A stretch of 64,000 nucleotides of DNA from Polyporus tsugae (lineage: Eukaryota; Basidiomycota; Agaricomycetes; Polyporales; Polyporaceae): NCBI GenBank assembly GCA_024305745.1, contig JAHRBS010000004.1:3596001-3660000 (forward strand), in the 5' to 3' direction. Positions 1-11,344 of the stretch are shown one piece after another. Each line of letters opens with the position of its first letter. Position 1 is the stretch's first letter. The notes below the pieces were generated by a model. It was not told the origin of the DNA and did no database searches. It saw nothing but the letters and a program-made list of their open reading frames with translations. The translations under genes and the position numbers were made by a program.

Positions 1-1510
1 CTGCACATTCCGCATTTCCTATCACGTCGCACTTTGATAACCACGCCTTTGTTCCCGCCAGTCCCGAACAATTGCAGATCACCCATATTGAGGCTGCGGC
101 TGCGGACGAGCCTTCCCCAAGACATCCTCCCCACAGCTTTCGGACATCATCCCCCGCTCCTCTCGGGTCTGCTCCGCCTGCGTCGATTAGCATTGTGCCT
201 GCTACGATCTCCCATATGCCGCTTAACCCATATTCGGCATCTGACGCGATGGTTAACGAAGACGGATTGTCGAGACCATCTTTGCCGCCTGCTCTTTCCG
301 CTCGACAATCTCTGGCCCAGTACCTGGCTCTGTGCGGGAAGGTGTCGTCTCTTCAACCCGATGCATCAAATCCGACATTTCCTATGACTCATGAAACTGG
401 CGCTCCTGAGCTCACTCTCCGCGAAGCACGGACAGCGTCTTCATGCGGTCATCGGGATGCTCCCACTGAGCTGTTCGATGGTCGTACTCTTCTCCTTCCA
501 GAACATTACACGCGTCCGGGCACAGGGCATACGTATATGGCATCACTGTCTCTGGTCCAGAAGCGTGCACTAGTTCGAGCACTAGCGGCATGCTGCGCCG
601 TCGATCTCGTGGAACGCGAACGCCCCGGGGGTAGCAGCGCAAACCCCGACTCGGAGGACCTAATTCTTGACTGCGACACTGCGGTGCTGTTCGCGTCGCT
701 GGAGTTGCTACCCGCTCAGGCGGCTGGGTTGCTGGCGCTACTCACCCAGCTCTCTTGGCGCTATGCACACCTCCTGGTCGTCTTCGAGTGCTACCCGTCC
801 GCCTGGGGTTATTCAGGTGACGCTACCAGGACGACTGCAGACGAGTGGGTGGCAAGCGTATGGAGTCCGCCTGTCGTGAAGGCGGTCAGGAACCTCAAGA
901 GGGATCTCGCTATCGCGGAAGGACTGCAGACGAAATGCGAAGCATGCGTTGTCGAATATGCGTTTGCGAACTCCCCGGCGGGAGCTGCTGCTTTCGCAAG
1001 AACATACGGAGACTCTGCTGAAGCGCGAGACGCAACCGGCGGAGATGTGTGGGGCCAGCGGCTCTGGCTCACTCACGAGGAACGCGACGTGAGTGCTATC
1101 CTTTCGCATTATACTAACGTATCGGGAGTACTGATTTCCATCGACATTGGCGCAGGGAGAATATGATTTGTGTGGAGTGGATGGCATGAATCTCTTTGCT
1201 TCATGCCTGCTGCTATCGCAAGCGAGTCTAGAAGACTTCCTGGAGAAGACGTCAGAGGGAAGGCTTCAAGAATACGGGACCCTTGTTGGCGTTGATAGAA
1301 TCGTGAGTGGTTTCCCCCGGCCCTATCCTCTGGGGTGCCGTTATCAACTAATCCCCTATCGTGGTCGCCGCCCATTAGGTGCGGTTCAACGCTGAGATGG
1401 CGCGAAGACTTGATGCCATGCGTCTCCCGCCGTCCTCACCAATCGATACCTCGTCTTCTTTGCGCAGCGTGCCAGTTCTCGATGATAGCGAGATGGATGA
1501 TTTGCACTGA
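1..1510 (+). CDS. Probable meiotic SHOC1/ZIP2-like XPF-family protein, 5' truncated
   Basis: Exons <1-1088, 1156-1302 and 1379-1510, phase-consistent, with GTGAGT donors. The frame is open to base 1, so the start lies outside the window. The first ~150 visible residues are Ser/Pro-rich. An alpha/beta fold follows with an LILDCDTAVLF strand, a stretch ending in HLLVVFECYP, and later a helix-hairpin-helix-like segment (LCGVDGMNLFASCLL ... LVGVDRIVRFN). This order resembles the catalytically dead XPF-like domain plus HhH of SHOC1/ZIP2 proteins, which act with SPO16 in meiotic crossover formation. No ERCC4 nuclease motif (GDxxxERK) is visible. The family call is inference from fold-like patterns; another XPF-like or unrelated fungal protein is possible. 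It converges with the kelch gene downstream. Confidence 0.45.
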
Positions 1511-1725
1511 AACATATTACATGACATAACTTACGGTAATAACGATATATACCCCCGATGTTTAATCTGCAAGAGTCCGAGATCCAACGATTTACTGCGT
1601 TCCTATACAAAAACTGCACATATCTTCTTCTGTAGCATTACGGAACATCCCACTGCACGCTCCACGACCGCACGTTAGTATCATTCGCTGCCACATGGTG
1701 ATGAACTGGCCTGCCTATCACTGTA

Positions 1726-3009
1726 TCAGTTTATCTCGAGCTCCCATAGCTCATCAGAGCGCTCGTTTGACGACAGAAGACCTCCGAAAAGCACCAGCTT
1801 GGTATCATCGTGTCCGTCCACCCACGCAGCAGGCGGGAACCAACCCCGGCCCTCTGGAATGTGGTCGTCCGAGTAGACTTCGAGGTGCTGCCATGACCAC
1901 CCGTTGAGAACGTCGTCGCCCTCCTTCAAAAGGACCCAGACATCGTCCCAAAACTCCCCGGCACCTGCATGCCCTTGGCTGCTCGCGTCTCGCTCGCCGT
2001 GATAGAGGACTGCGACGGCGTCCGAGAGGGTGGGGAAGGGGGACTGGAAGTGCGTGAATCCCGCGACGGAGCGGGGCCCGGGGCTGCCGTGTGTGGGGTC
2101 CGCGGTGGGCTGGACGGTCAGCCATTTGTCCTCGGAGATGACGTAGACGTCCACCTCTCCAGCTGCGCTCGGGAGCTGTTGACCACAGAAGCCTGACGGT
2201 GCGCATGAGTCAGTCTCGCTATCTTGCTAAGCCAGTATTGAGTCTAGGAAGAGCTGGTACGTACCTCCGAAACGCAAGAGCACATCTTTCTCGGCGACCG
2301 TGGTCGCAGCAAGAGAAGTACCGCCGCGCCCGGGCTCGGGGGCCGACGCGAGGGACTTCCACTCCCTACCGGTTATGTTGAACGCGTGGAGAGTGCCAAG
2401 CCTCCCGCTGACCGGGCAGCCAGCATGGATGTATATGTTATCCTGCGCGGTCGAAACTTGAGGACGACACGAAAATTCCACGAGCATGAAAGGCGAACAT
2501 ACCCCGTGTGCGACAGAAACATGGTAGCTGCGAGACTCCGGTGCTTGGTCCTCGTTTGTGGCTGCGACTCGCTCCCAGCGGACGGACTGCTGCGGACCCT
2601 CGGACGCTCTGATCGTCGCCTTCCAAATGCCAGCCTGCTGAGCACTCAGCGGAGCCATATCCTGCCCTCCGCGTCCGCCCCAAAGGTATAGCGCGTCATT
2701 GAGCCACACGGTCGTCGCACCGACTCGGGGCTCTGGAAGCCACTGATCCATGTCCGCGCTGGGAGAGATGTGCTTCGGATCGGGAGTGAGCATCCGCCAT
2801 CCTTGGGAGAGAAGGCCCTTGGCCAAATCAAACACGTGAAGGGAGCCTCTGGGCGTGGTATCGTCGCCGACGCCGGTGTCGATCGGCGTTCGGGGCTTGA
2901 GCTCTCCTCCATAGACGATCAAGATGCCCGACTTTGTTACGGAGACGCAATGCGAAGATCGTGCGAGAAACGGGGTTTTGGAGAGCGAGAACCAGTGTGC
3001 TGCCGGCAT
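1726..3009 (-). CDS. Kelch-repeat (galactose-oxidase-like beta-propeller) protein
   Basis: Exons 3009-2503, 2442-2265 and 2192-1726 (383 aa); introns begin GTATGT and GTACGT. The start is the ATG before PAAHWFSLSKTPFLARSSH, where fungal kelch proteins of this type usually begin. Kelch blades are marked by YGGELKPRTP, YLWGGRGG, LLRFGGF and LVLFGGLL, each a strand followed by the glycine pair, with WxxL/WxxV elements between. Such propellers are protein-interaction scaffolds. No extra domain, signal peptide or membrane segment is seen, so the partner is unknown and enzymatic galactose oxidase activity is not implied. Confidence 0.85.
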
Positions 3010-3528
3010 ATTGGGCTGAGAGCAGGGAGTGACTAGTGAGATCCGATGAGAGGTCAAGGTGGCGAGAGGGAAGTACTGGAATGCTATTACAACGGTTGCC
3101 ATGAAAGAATGTCTCTGAGCGCCAACTGACGCAAGTCCACCCAAAATTCCCGATAACTTCGTGGCGTGTATCATTCATTTATTCTATGCAGCAAAATACA
3201 TCCACTGTACGTCTATACAATGTGTAAACTACGCACCAAAGGAGCCATGAGAGAGTCCAAAAGAAGAAAGGAAGACGTGGTCGCTCTTTCTCCGGATCCG
3301 AAACAACAGATGGCGGCGGGCGCGACATGCAGAGACTGGGTGAGACATGGTGTTGTTTGAGAAGTGGGACATTTCAGGTGCGCAAGGCCTAGGGTTCGGT
3401 TGGAAGGAGGGTACTGAAGGTTCCGTGACCGGTGACCGGCGAAAGGGGTGCGGGTAAGGACGTGCACTAAATTGCTACTAGTACAAAGTTACTACAAACG
3501 AACCTCGGTGGTATGAACACATCATACA
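3010..3528. other. Intergenic, kelch promoter and 3' flank of the orphan gene
   Basis: No coding frame with family resemblance. It should hold the promoter of the minus-strand kelch gene starting at 3009 and the downstream part of the minus-strand gene ending at 3529. No repeat or clear TATA/CCAAT arrangement was recognised. Confidence 0.6.
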
Positions 3529-5035
3529 TCATATGGTTACATCCACCGCCAGATCCTTGGAGACACACACCATGGTCAAAGCGTCAGCAAAGTGCACGCG
3601 CACATTATGCCATCCCAACTCCCTTGTCGAGAACACGAAATGCACCTGACATCCGCTCGCAGGCGCACTTGCGTCCGTTGAGTGAATTGAGGACCGGCTG
3701 AACGAGATGCCCTCGCACGTGGCCCCGGCAACGCATATCTCGCGTTCCACGGAGAACGACACTCTGAAGACCGTGTGTATGCCCTTGACCCGAACGACGC
3801 CGACGCTGACGTCGCCAATGGCGGAAGGGTCCTGGTCACCGACAGGACTGACTAGGTCCCTCGTCACCTGGGGAAAGGAAAGGGGAGGGTGTCCATTCCG
3901 GCGCGCGGTGTACTCGAGAAGCTCGCGAGCTGCGTTTCGTAGAGCAGCATTCGTCATCCCGTAGCTACCAATCTCGACGAAACTGTTCGCGGCAACGACG
4001 ACCACACAGTCAGGGCTGGTTGAATCGTCCGCGACGTTGGAAAGTCCTAGAGAATAATCCCCCAGATCGTCGAAGTCTCCACGGACCCAGACCTCCCTCG
4101 GGTCACGATCTCCGTCCAAGACGTTTCTTGCCACGGCGTTTTGAATGGCTTCCACCGACGCCGCGAAGTCGAACGAACCGTCGGATGCGACCGCACAAGA
4201 CTCGACCATAACTCGCACGTCGATCCGTTCGTCTCTCTGAGAGGTGTTCGCGAAGCTCCACAGCGCGAGAGTGCAGCCCTCCATGGCGAGGATGTTGCCT
4301 GACTGGACAATCCATCTATCTCCCAGGACGGCTCCCAGCCACCTTCGGACGTTCGCCCAGTCAACGTGCTTGACTGAGCTCCGCACTGGATCAACTCCGC
4401 CAGGGACAAGTTCCTCCTTGAGCTGCAGGTGGCAGTCGGTCGAGAATGGGAATGGGATGCTCGACAGCATCCTAGTTCCGGCATTGAAACCAAGAGTGGC
4501 ATTGGCGGTGGATGACCCGGTGACGTCGTTGACCATACCATGGGATGTCGGGATTGTGGTTTCTGTCCCAACTGCAGATGAGAGAGGAGTCGTGTCACAT
4601 CTACGCCGACGAGCCGGCCTCCACCTGAGTCAAAGGTTTTCCCTGTCGTTGGCCTCCTGGCGTAAATGCGGCACCTAGTAAAGATGACACTTTCACCTGA
4701 AAAGGGGGTTGACGTTGACTTTAATCGAGGCGCCTTGTTGACCGACGACACAGGTCAGATGGGTAGCCAGAACGTCGCCGAATGGCAGTTGGAACGCCAA
4801 GCTAGCTTCGTCTCGTAGGCTGTATCAGAGAGACATCATCGTTGCCTGGTCCATGCAGTCGGCCAACGCTTTCATCCACCCAGGAGGGCCATCAGTAACA
4901 CTGCACCCCTTCTCGCTGGATACCCCTCCAGACGCCAATTTGAAGTCGACGAAGTGAGAAAGACCTATAGGATATCGTCAACGTCCACGACACACAGTAA
5001 AGGTATATTATGACACAGAACTCACCGTACTTCAT
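3529..5035 (-). CDS. Orphan protein of 437 aa, function unknown
   Basis: Proposed exons 5035-5026, 4964-4880, 4819-4697 and 4624-3529, all phases matching. The long last exon is secure; the three small 5' exons rest on splice signals (GTGAGT, GTGGAT and GTGAAA donors) and could differ. Reading exon 2 straight into exon 3 would hit an in-frame TGA, which the inferred 61-nt intron removes. The protein has no membrane segment or signal peptide. The last ~200 residues look like a mixed alpha/beta globular region with acidic stretches (DDLGDYSLGLSNVADDS). I do not recognise the family. The next gene to the right (5229) points away, so the two share a short upstream region. Confidence 0.55.
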
Positions 5036-5228
5036 ACCGTATCTCTTGCTGGAGCCAGAGAGAGAGAAATGAAGTTGGTGTGAGCGCTGAGCATCGTCAT
5101 ACAGCGCTTACGTGGCCCGATTGAATCTATGTGAACTGCCCTTGGGTGAGTGCGCGTGCCCGCTGTTGCACATCTATCCTAGTACTACTTCATCTCCCGC
5201 ATCTACCTACCCGGCGTGCAGCCCCACC

Positions 5229-5991
5229 ATGTTCAAACGCGTAGAACGGAGGATACGCAAGAAGAGAAGGAGGAAGAGCTTGGAGGAGACGGAGGAGATG
5301 CTGGGTTTCAACGCGGCGGCGGACTCTTTGTCAGGCTCAGAAGGTGACTCAGAGGATGAGGAACAGAACCAGGTTCCAAGGAGGACGAGGATGTGAGTAA
5401 TGCGGAAGAGGATGGCGTGCGACAGGACGAAGAGAGCAAGGAGGAAAGTGAAATGGTGTCGGAGTCCAAGACCAAGCACCCATGTCCGTCTCTGAGGCCC
5501 TAGAAAATCCTCTACGGAACGTATTTCTGGAGCCAGAGGTGAAGGCATGCGCTGTCTGTCCTGGCGAATTTCTGGAGAACCCCGTCATGATTGGCGTGCA
5601 CATGAAGTTGGGGGTGAGTTGCTGTATCGCCGCGCGGATAGCGCACCGTATGCTGAACGCGTCTCGACCCAGACACACAAGCGGAGGTTGCAAAGCTTAG
5701 GGGAGCGGCACGTCAACCCGGAGACAGACGCGCGGGACCTCGTGCGCGCGCAACGCCTCGCCAGCCTGCTGGAGAAGCCTGTTGAGGGCCAACTATGAAA
5801 ACGCGCGGAGAAGAAGGTGGGTGCGTAACCCTCTCGCGTTGTCCACATCTCTGTATGTATTTTTGCAACCGAAAGCGAAATTCGCCGCCATCAAAGCGAA
5901 ACACGCGAAGCGGAAAAGCATGAAGGCGGAGTATAGGGTACAGAAAGAAACTAAGGAGAAGGCTGCGGGCACTTGGATACGGCGACGATGA
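5229..5991 (+). pseudogene. Decayed U1-like C2H2 zinc-finger, nucleolar-type protein gene
   Basis: Starts at ATG 5229 with a very basic segment (RRIRKKRRRK), then acidic runs, as in small nucleolar proteins. The acidic region continues in a second frame (about 5367-5470), and a third frame from 5482 carries a CxxC-x13-H-x5-H finger (ACAVCPGEFLENP ... VHM ... THKRR) split by an intron at about 5612-5671. That frame hits TGA at 5796-5798, yet plausible coding resumes with a Lys/Arg-rich tail (FAAIKAKHAKRKSMKAEYR) after another intron-like gap, ending near 5991. Two same-direction frame changes plus a stop argue for a broken copy. Unrecognised introns could explain one break but hardly all three. 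Family assignment is by pattern only. Confidence 0.5.
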
Positions 5992-7927
5992 GTTATAGTT
6001 ACTAATATTCCCTAACAGACCGCAGGCCGGTCGACCACTACGGGCAAGTACTTGTACATTTTCAATCACTTTCGAAGGCATGCTAACGTCATCGTAGCTT
6101 TCTTTAACAGAGGGGACGTACGCCTACCCTGGACAATAATATATCCAGTAGTATGTTTGAATCGGATCATCAGCGCCCGGGTCAGCTCGGACTTGGGGCA
6201 GCGAGCTTCACTGTCTAGCAAAGCCTAGCACCCGGGTATATCGCAGGTTTCCCAGAAATGCCCACAAAGTCGCTGTCATTGGCGGCGGCGTGTGTAGCTG
6301 AGCATGTGCTCCCGCACTCCAGCAGGTCGTTATCGCAGCGGGCCTAATCGAAGTTGCGGTGTGTCTGACTAGTCAGCGCCCATTCATCTGTTTGTACGGT
6401 GTACAGTGTGACTCACGCCAGAAATTCCAGACCGCCTTCGGTGAATGGGGCAGGAATTGGACTCGGCGCGTCTGTCGACGCGTTCACATGTCCTCGTCCA
6501 CGTGAAGGAGCGTAATCGTGGCAAGTCCGAGTGCTGTGCAAAAAGTTTTCGGCATCCTCGATGCAGTGCTTCAGAAGCCGGGTTCGGGCGACCCAAGATC
6601 CAAAGGCTTCCTGGTGTATTCCGGCCTTGGGTGCCATGGGTTGATTTTGACGTACGTGTCTTATAAATCCACATCAATCGCCCGCCCGACTGGAGCCCAC
6701 TCGTGTTAAACGCATTCGTACCTAGTACCCCAACTTCTTATTCACACCGGTGCGACGACGGCTTCGCTGATAACTCCTCTTGTTTAAGCAGGATCTTCTT
6801 TCTAAACGGATACAGCGCTCCCTTTCCGGCCGGGCTGATTAGTCCCGTAGACCCTCGGAGCACGCACTTTAGCAAACGCTGCACCTCCGTCGTGGAACCG
6901 CCCAGCAGGTCGGGATACCTTCTAGTTCGCTTCGCGGATTGTGCTTCGCATGCGACGGGCATTGTTCTGGGGCGTGGCATCAAGAGCGCCGTGCGCTCGG
7001 ACTTCGTGGTCGCCAAGGATGGTCCATTGCCGTTGCGTTCAGCAGCACTACTGCCTAGCTAGGTTCGAAACCAGATTGACCGACCGCGCTCCGTGCTCCG
7101 GCGGACCTAACATTGACAAGGTGGGCGGTCGATTCGTCCCACTTCCGAATCTAGAACTCCGGGCTTGGGCTTGGCCTCGTTGCGTCTTGGCATGCAATTG
7201 TCGTCTCCACCGAGAGTGGTGAGATTGTACATGGTCTGCCCCACGTGCCTAGACCTTCCTTGGAGGGTCATCGTTCACTCTCTCGTAGCAGAATAAGTAT
7301 GGCCGCTTCCTCCACTAAATACGGCGTCTCCACACGACGGGCAGTAGCAAATACCGCTTATGGTTGTAAAAGGACCGGGAATGGTCTCCTGCCCACAACC
7401 ATATTCCGGACCTCAATTTCAGGTAAGCTCCATGTAGATCGGCATCAAGAAGCGTACTTACTCTATTGTTAGTGGTCTGCAAAGAAGTAAATAGGTATAC
7501 TATCTTTTTGTTAATGGGCGCCTTCCACAATTCAGGGCCGGAATAGGCTTGTAACAAGCCTATTCCGGCCGGCGATATCCGCCATTGCCCATCGTCTCAC
7601 CTGAGACGCCTCCTCATATCGGATCCACGGTGTGCACAATCGAGAAGCATACTGACGAGTTGTCTACCAAGCCGGGTGTGGAGGCTAGCCATCGCCAAGG
7701 ATTTCATCGTTCTCGCAATGACGTCATTGTGTACTACAATGGAATCAAGTTCGCGTTCACTGCCACATTGCTCCCACGTAAATGACAATTCCGGTTACGA
7801 AAACGCTACAACTGCCTGATATCGTTATGCAATAGGGCTAACGAGGGATATGCTAGACTGGAAAATATAGTACATGTGGGCACAACGCATACAGCCATAC
7901 ATCATAGAGGAATAAACACAACGGCAT
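5992..7927. other. Gene-poor stretch of 1.9 kb
   Basis: Only short open frames without family resemblance on either strand. It contains a perfect 35-nt palindrome (7536-7570). The stretch may be remnant mobile or decayed DNA, but no transposase, reverse transcriptase, terminal repeats or target duplication could be recognised. Confidence 0.55.
7536..7570. repeat. Perfect 17-bp inverted repeat with 1-nt loop
   Basis: Left arm 7536-7552 (GGCCGGAATAGGCTTGT), centre A at 7553, right arm 7554-7570 is the exact reverse complement. A 17/17 match with a single-base centre is far beyond chance in this span. It lies in gene-poor sequence, so it is not a terminator of a recognised gene. It may be the junction of an inverted element or a dimeric protein-binding site. 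Confidence 0.9.
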
Positions 7928-8641
<714 letters not shown>

Positions 8642-9435
8642 ATGCTTCTCCGCTCTCTCACTCGTCCTGCGCTCGTCTCACACCAGCTTCCCCACCGTAC
8701 ACCTCTGTTTTCCAGAGCAATGTCTGTCTCACACATCCAGAACACTACCGAGCTCGATGGCATCCTCAACAAGTCGAACACCAAGCTTTCCGTAAGCATG
8801 ATGCCGGCCCGAAAAACCTGTGTACCGACCATTTGCTGTCCAGGTCATTGACTTCCATGCGACTTGGTGCTTATTCAAACGCTCTTCTTTCATTGCAATG
8901 TCTGAGATGCCCAAAGGTGTGGTCCTTGCCATGCGATCGCACCGACGTACGAGGCCTTGGCGAAACAATATCCGGATGTCAATTTCCTGAAGTGCGACGT
9001 CGACCAGGCACAGGATGTCGCCGGACGGTATCGCGTCACCGCCATGTGAGTGCAGTCGTCTTTGTTTAAACCATTGATGTCGAGTTCACGCCTTGTTTAC
9101 ATGCTAGGCCCACCTTCGTTTTCTTAAAAGGAACTACAGAAGTAGATAGGATTCGAGGCGCGAACAAACCGTAAGTTGCCAAGCCTTCAATCCGTCACGA
9201 TAGGCATCTCAACCGACGTACTGCGCTCAGGGCTCTCGAAGATGCACTCCGCCGCCACTCCTCTGGAGGTGCCTCTGGCTCAGGGGCTTTCCCCGGCAGG
9301 GGTCAAACTTTGGCCGGTGGTAACTCGACTACTGGCAGTGGAGGTGGCGTTGCGGCCTTCCAAGCACTAGATCCTCAGGTCAAGGTCCTGCTGTCTCTCG
9401 TCGGGGGATACTTGCTCTTCTGGTACTTTAGTTAA
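8642..9435 (+). CDS. Thioredoxin with C-terminal membrane tail
   Basis: Exons 8642-8791, 8844-8866, 8917-9045, 9108-9170 and 9231-9435 give 189 aa. The active site ATWCGPC is intact, with the Trp codon split by intron 2, and the cis-proline motif appears as TAMPTFVFLKG. After the ~105-residue thioredoxin fold comes a Gly/Ser-rich linker and a final hydrophobic segment (VLLSLVGGYLLFWYFS) ending the protein, which predicts a tail-anchored reductase. The first 26 residues (MLLRSLTRPALVSHQ..., Arg but no acid) could be a mitochondrial presequence; a second in-frame ATG (MSVSHIQN) would give a form without it. It would reduce protein disulfides, regenerated by thioredoxin reductase. Confidence 0.93.
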
Positions 9436-11344
9436 GTACGTTCTTTAAAGTCACGTGTACATGCCCGTGCATGCATGGTTAATAGGATACTGTCTTAGGC
9501 GAAGCTAGCGTGTACGCTATCTGAAATGACTAGACACGTCGTTCGTTCAACTTGGCTGAATTGGCATTTTCTGGTCATAGACCTCCAGTCCACCGTACTC
9601 ACTGGAGGTAGCGGTTGAGGTATCTCCAATGTTCCTTTATGTGACTCATGTAATGTCACCATCAAAGTGATTTGCCACCGCCCTTAGTCGGAGACGGCCC
9701 GCAGCTCTTTATCGCTCCAAATAATTCTTCTGTCCATATGGTTCGGTACGCCATGCAACGACAATTCTGTCTTTCTAACTTCGAAATTCTTACGCTCGTC
9801 CTGACCTATACCACTTGCCCTAAAGGATCTCCTACGATGCTCGCACCCGCAGCGCTCGGATTATGGAACATCAATGCCGAGCCCTGCACCGATCAAGCGG
9901 GCGTTTCTGAATACAATCATCGCTTCTCGAATTGTGAGTGATTCGTCACGCTCGAGTAGCGCGCACCTTGCGGCGATGTACTATATGCGCAATAATATTG
10001 CATCTGGCGAATGGCTCCGTCGCTCTTAGACTACATACCAATCACGAGAAGAACAGGCTTCTAACTACCAGACAACGCGGTACTGTGCCCTCGGGACGCG
10101 AGAAGGTACAGCCTTGGTCGCCTCCCGCGTTCGAAGTTTGAGGAGAGTTTGAGGGTGCGTCACCACCAGTCTTCTTACACTACTTCCGCCACTAACATAA
10201 TATCAGTGCTTGTCACATGCACGCAGAAATGGCTGGGCAGCCCGGATTGTCCCTATCTTTCTGATGCCCTGATGATTGGTCGTGCTGGAGGGGTAACATC
10301 CTTTCGGTTCAAGGCTGGCGATTCTTAGGAAGACGCCTTGTCATGCGCCAAAGACTGCGCCCCTGACACCCAATTGTGAATAAAGAGTTCGAACTTGAGC
10401 TTGGCGGCAGCGGTTTTTGAAGCGAAGTGGCGTCAGGTATTCGTCGCTGTCGGGTTCTTGTGACTGGCAACACCGAGAATTCGTTCATGTTGCTGACCGC
10501 CTTGCCATTCCTAGGGTCCAAAACACAAAGACCGTTCTGGACGCCTTTCCCTACACCAATCCATGGAAATCGAGCGTCGCTTTATTGTATCAGCCCGACG
10601 ACCGGAGCCATCGAGTCGCGCGAAGATACGGGTTTAGACGACGCCTGAGAGAAGTTTCTTCGCGACTTCACGAGTTGATCTAATATCCGCCATCTCGCAT
10701 TTTCCCCCGACCCTACGCCTTACCCCGGTCCCGGAAGGCGCGGGAAGTTGAGGAGATCCCGGGAAAGTGGCTGGGTACGCCTAACGCGCTCAGCCATTCC
10801 CAATGTAGGCCCTGTTTTGCCGTCGTAGCGGCGGTTCGAAGCGCACGGCTAGCGCCACCGGGTGGTGACCGAGTAACACCAACCCTCGATGCCTCCGCGC
10901 ACCTTATCGCCGGGCATGTCCAAACGATCCGCTCTTCTGGTAACTGTAAGTCCATGCTGCCGTGTCATAGCCGTAGGCGCTCACTGAGGAAGTTTCATAC
11001 CCAAAAGAATCTTACTGCTCACCACCTTCCACGGACCTGCTGCCACGACAGGCACCACGCGAGATTCTTCTCGGGAAAGATGTACTATTTTCTGGTGCGG
11101 TCAGAACGCTCAAGGGTCGGCAAAGGCCAAGGTAGGACCGCACTGGTCCATTCCGTAGTAAAGGATTCCAGGCGCAGCCTGTCACGTCTCCCGCCACTTT
11201 CCGGTTCGCTCGCTTCCTGGTGTGCAGTCGATGCGCTAGCTTCCCGCAAGAGAATCATGGAATGCGTACTAAAGAGCTCGGGTTGGGATCGGCCGCTTCT
11301 CCAGTGTCCCCTCGTCCTTCGCGGCCTCCCAGCTCCGTAGCGCA
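9436..11344. other. Gene-poor stretch of 1.9 kb upstream of the synthetase-like gene
   Basis: No frame here shows family resemblance or a phase-consistent exon series. It must contain the promoter of the gene starting at 11345. One GCCAAG (PacC-type) hexamer occurs at 11126-11131, as expected by chance. No repeat structure was recognised. Confidence 0.55.

Noticed and set aside
7055..7075. GGTTCGAAACC resembling a tRNA B box
   Set aside because: The flanking bases do not form a T-stem (CTAGG against CCAGA), and no A box, anticodon stem or acceptor stem fits upstream.
10831..10850. GCGGTTCGAAGCG resembling a tRNA T-arm
   Set aside because: Stem bases do not pair over five positions and no A box lies at the right distance.
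9436..11344. Search for a second gene of a biosynthetic cluster next to the Pls-like gene
   Set aside because: No oxidoreductase, transporter or regulator frame found on either side; neighbours are housekeeping genes, so no cluster is claimed.
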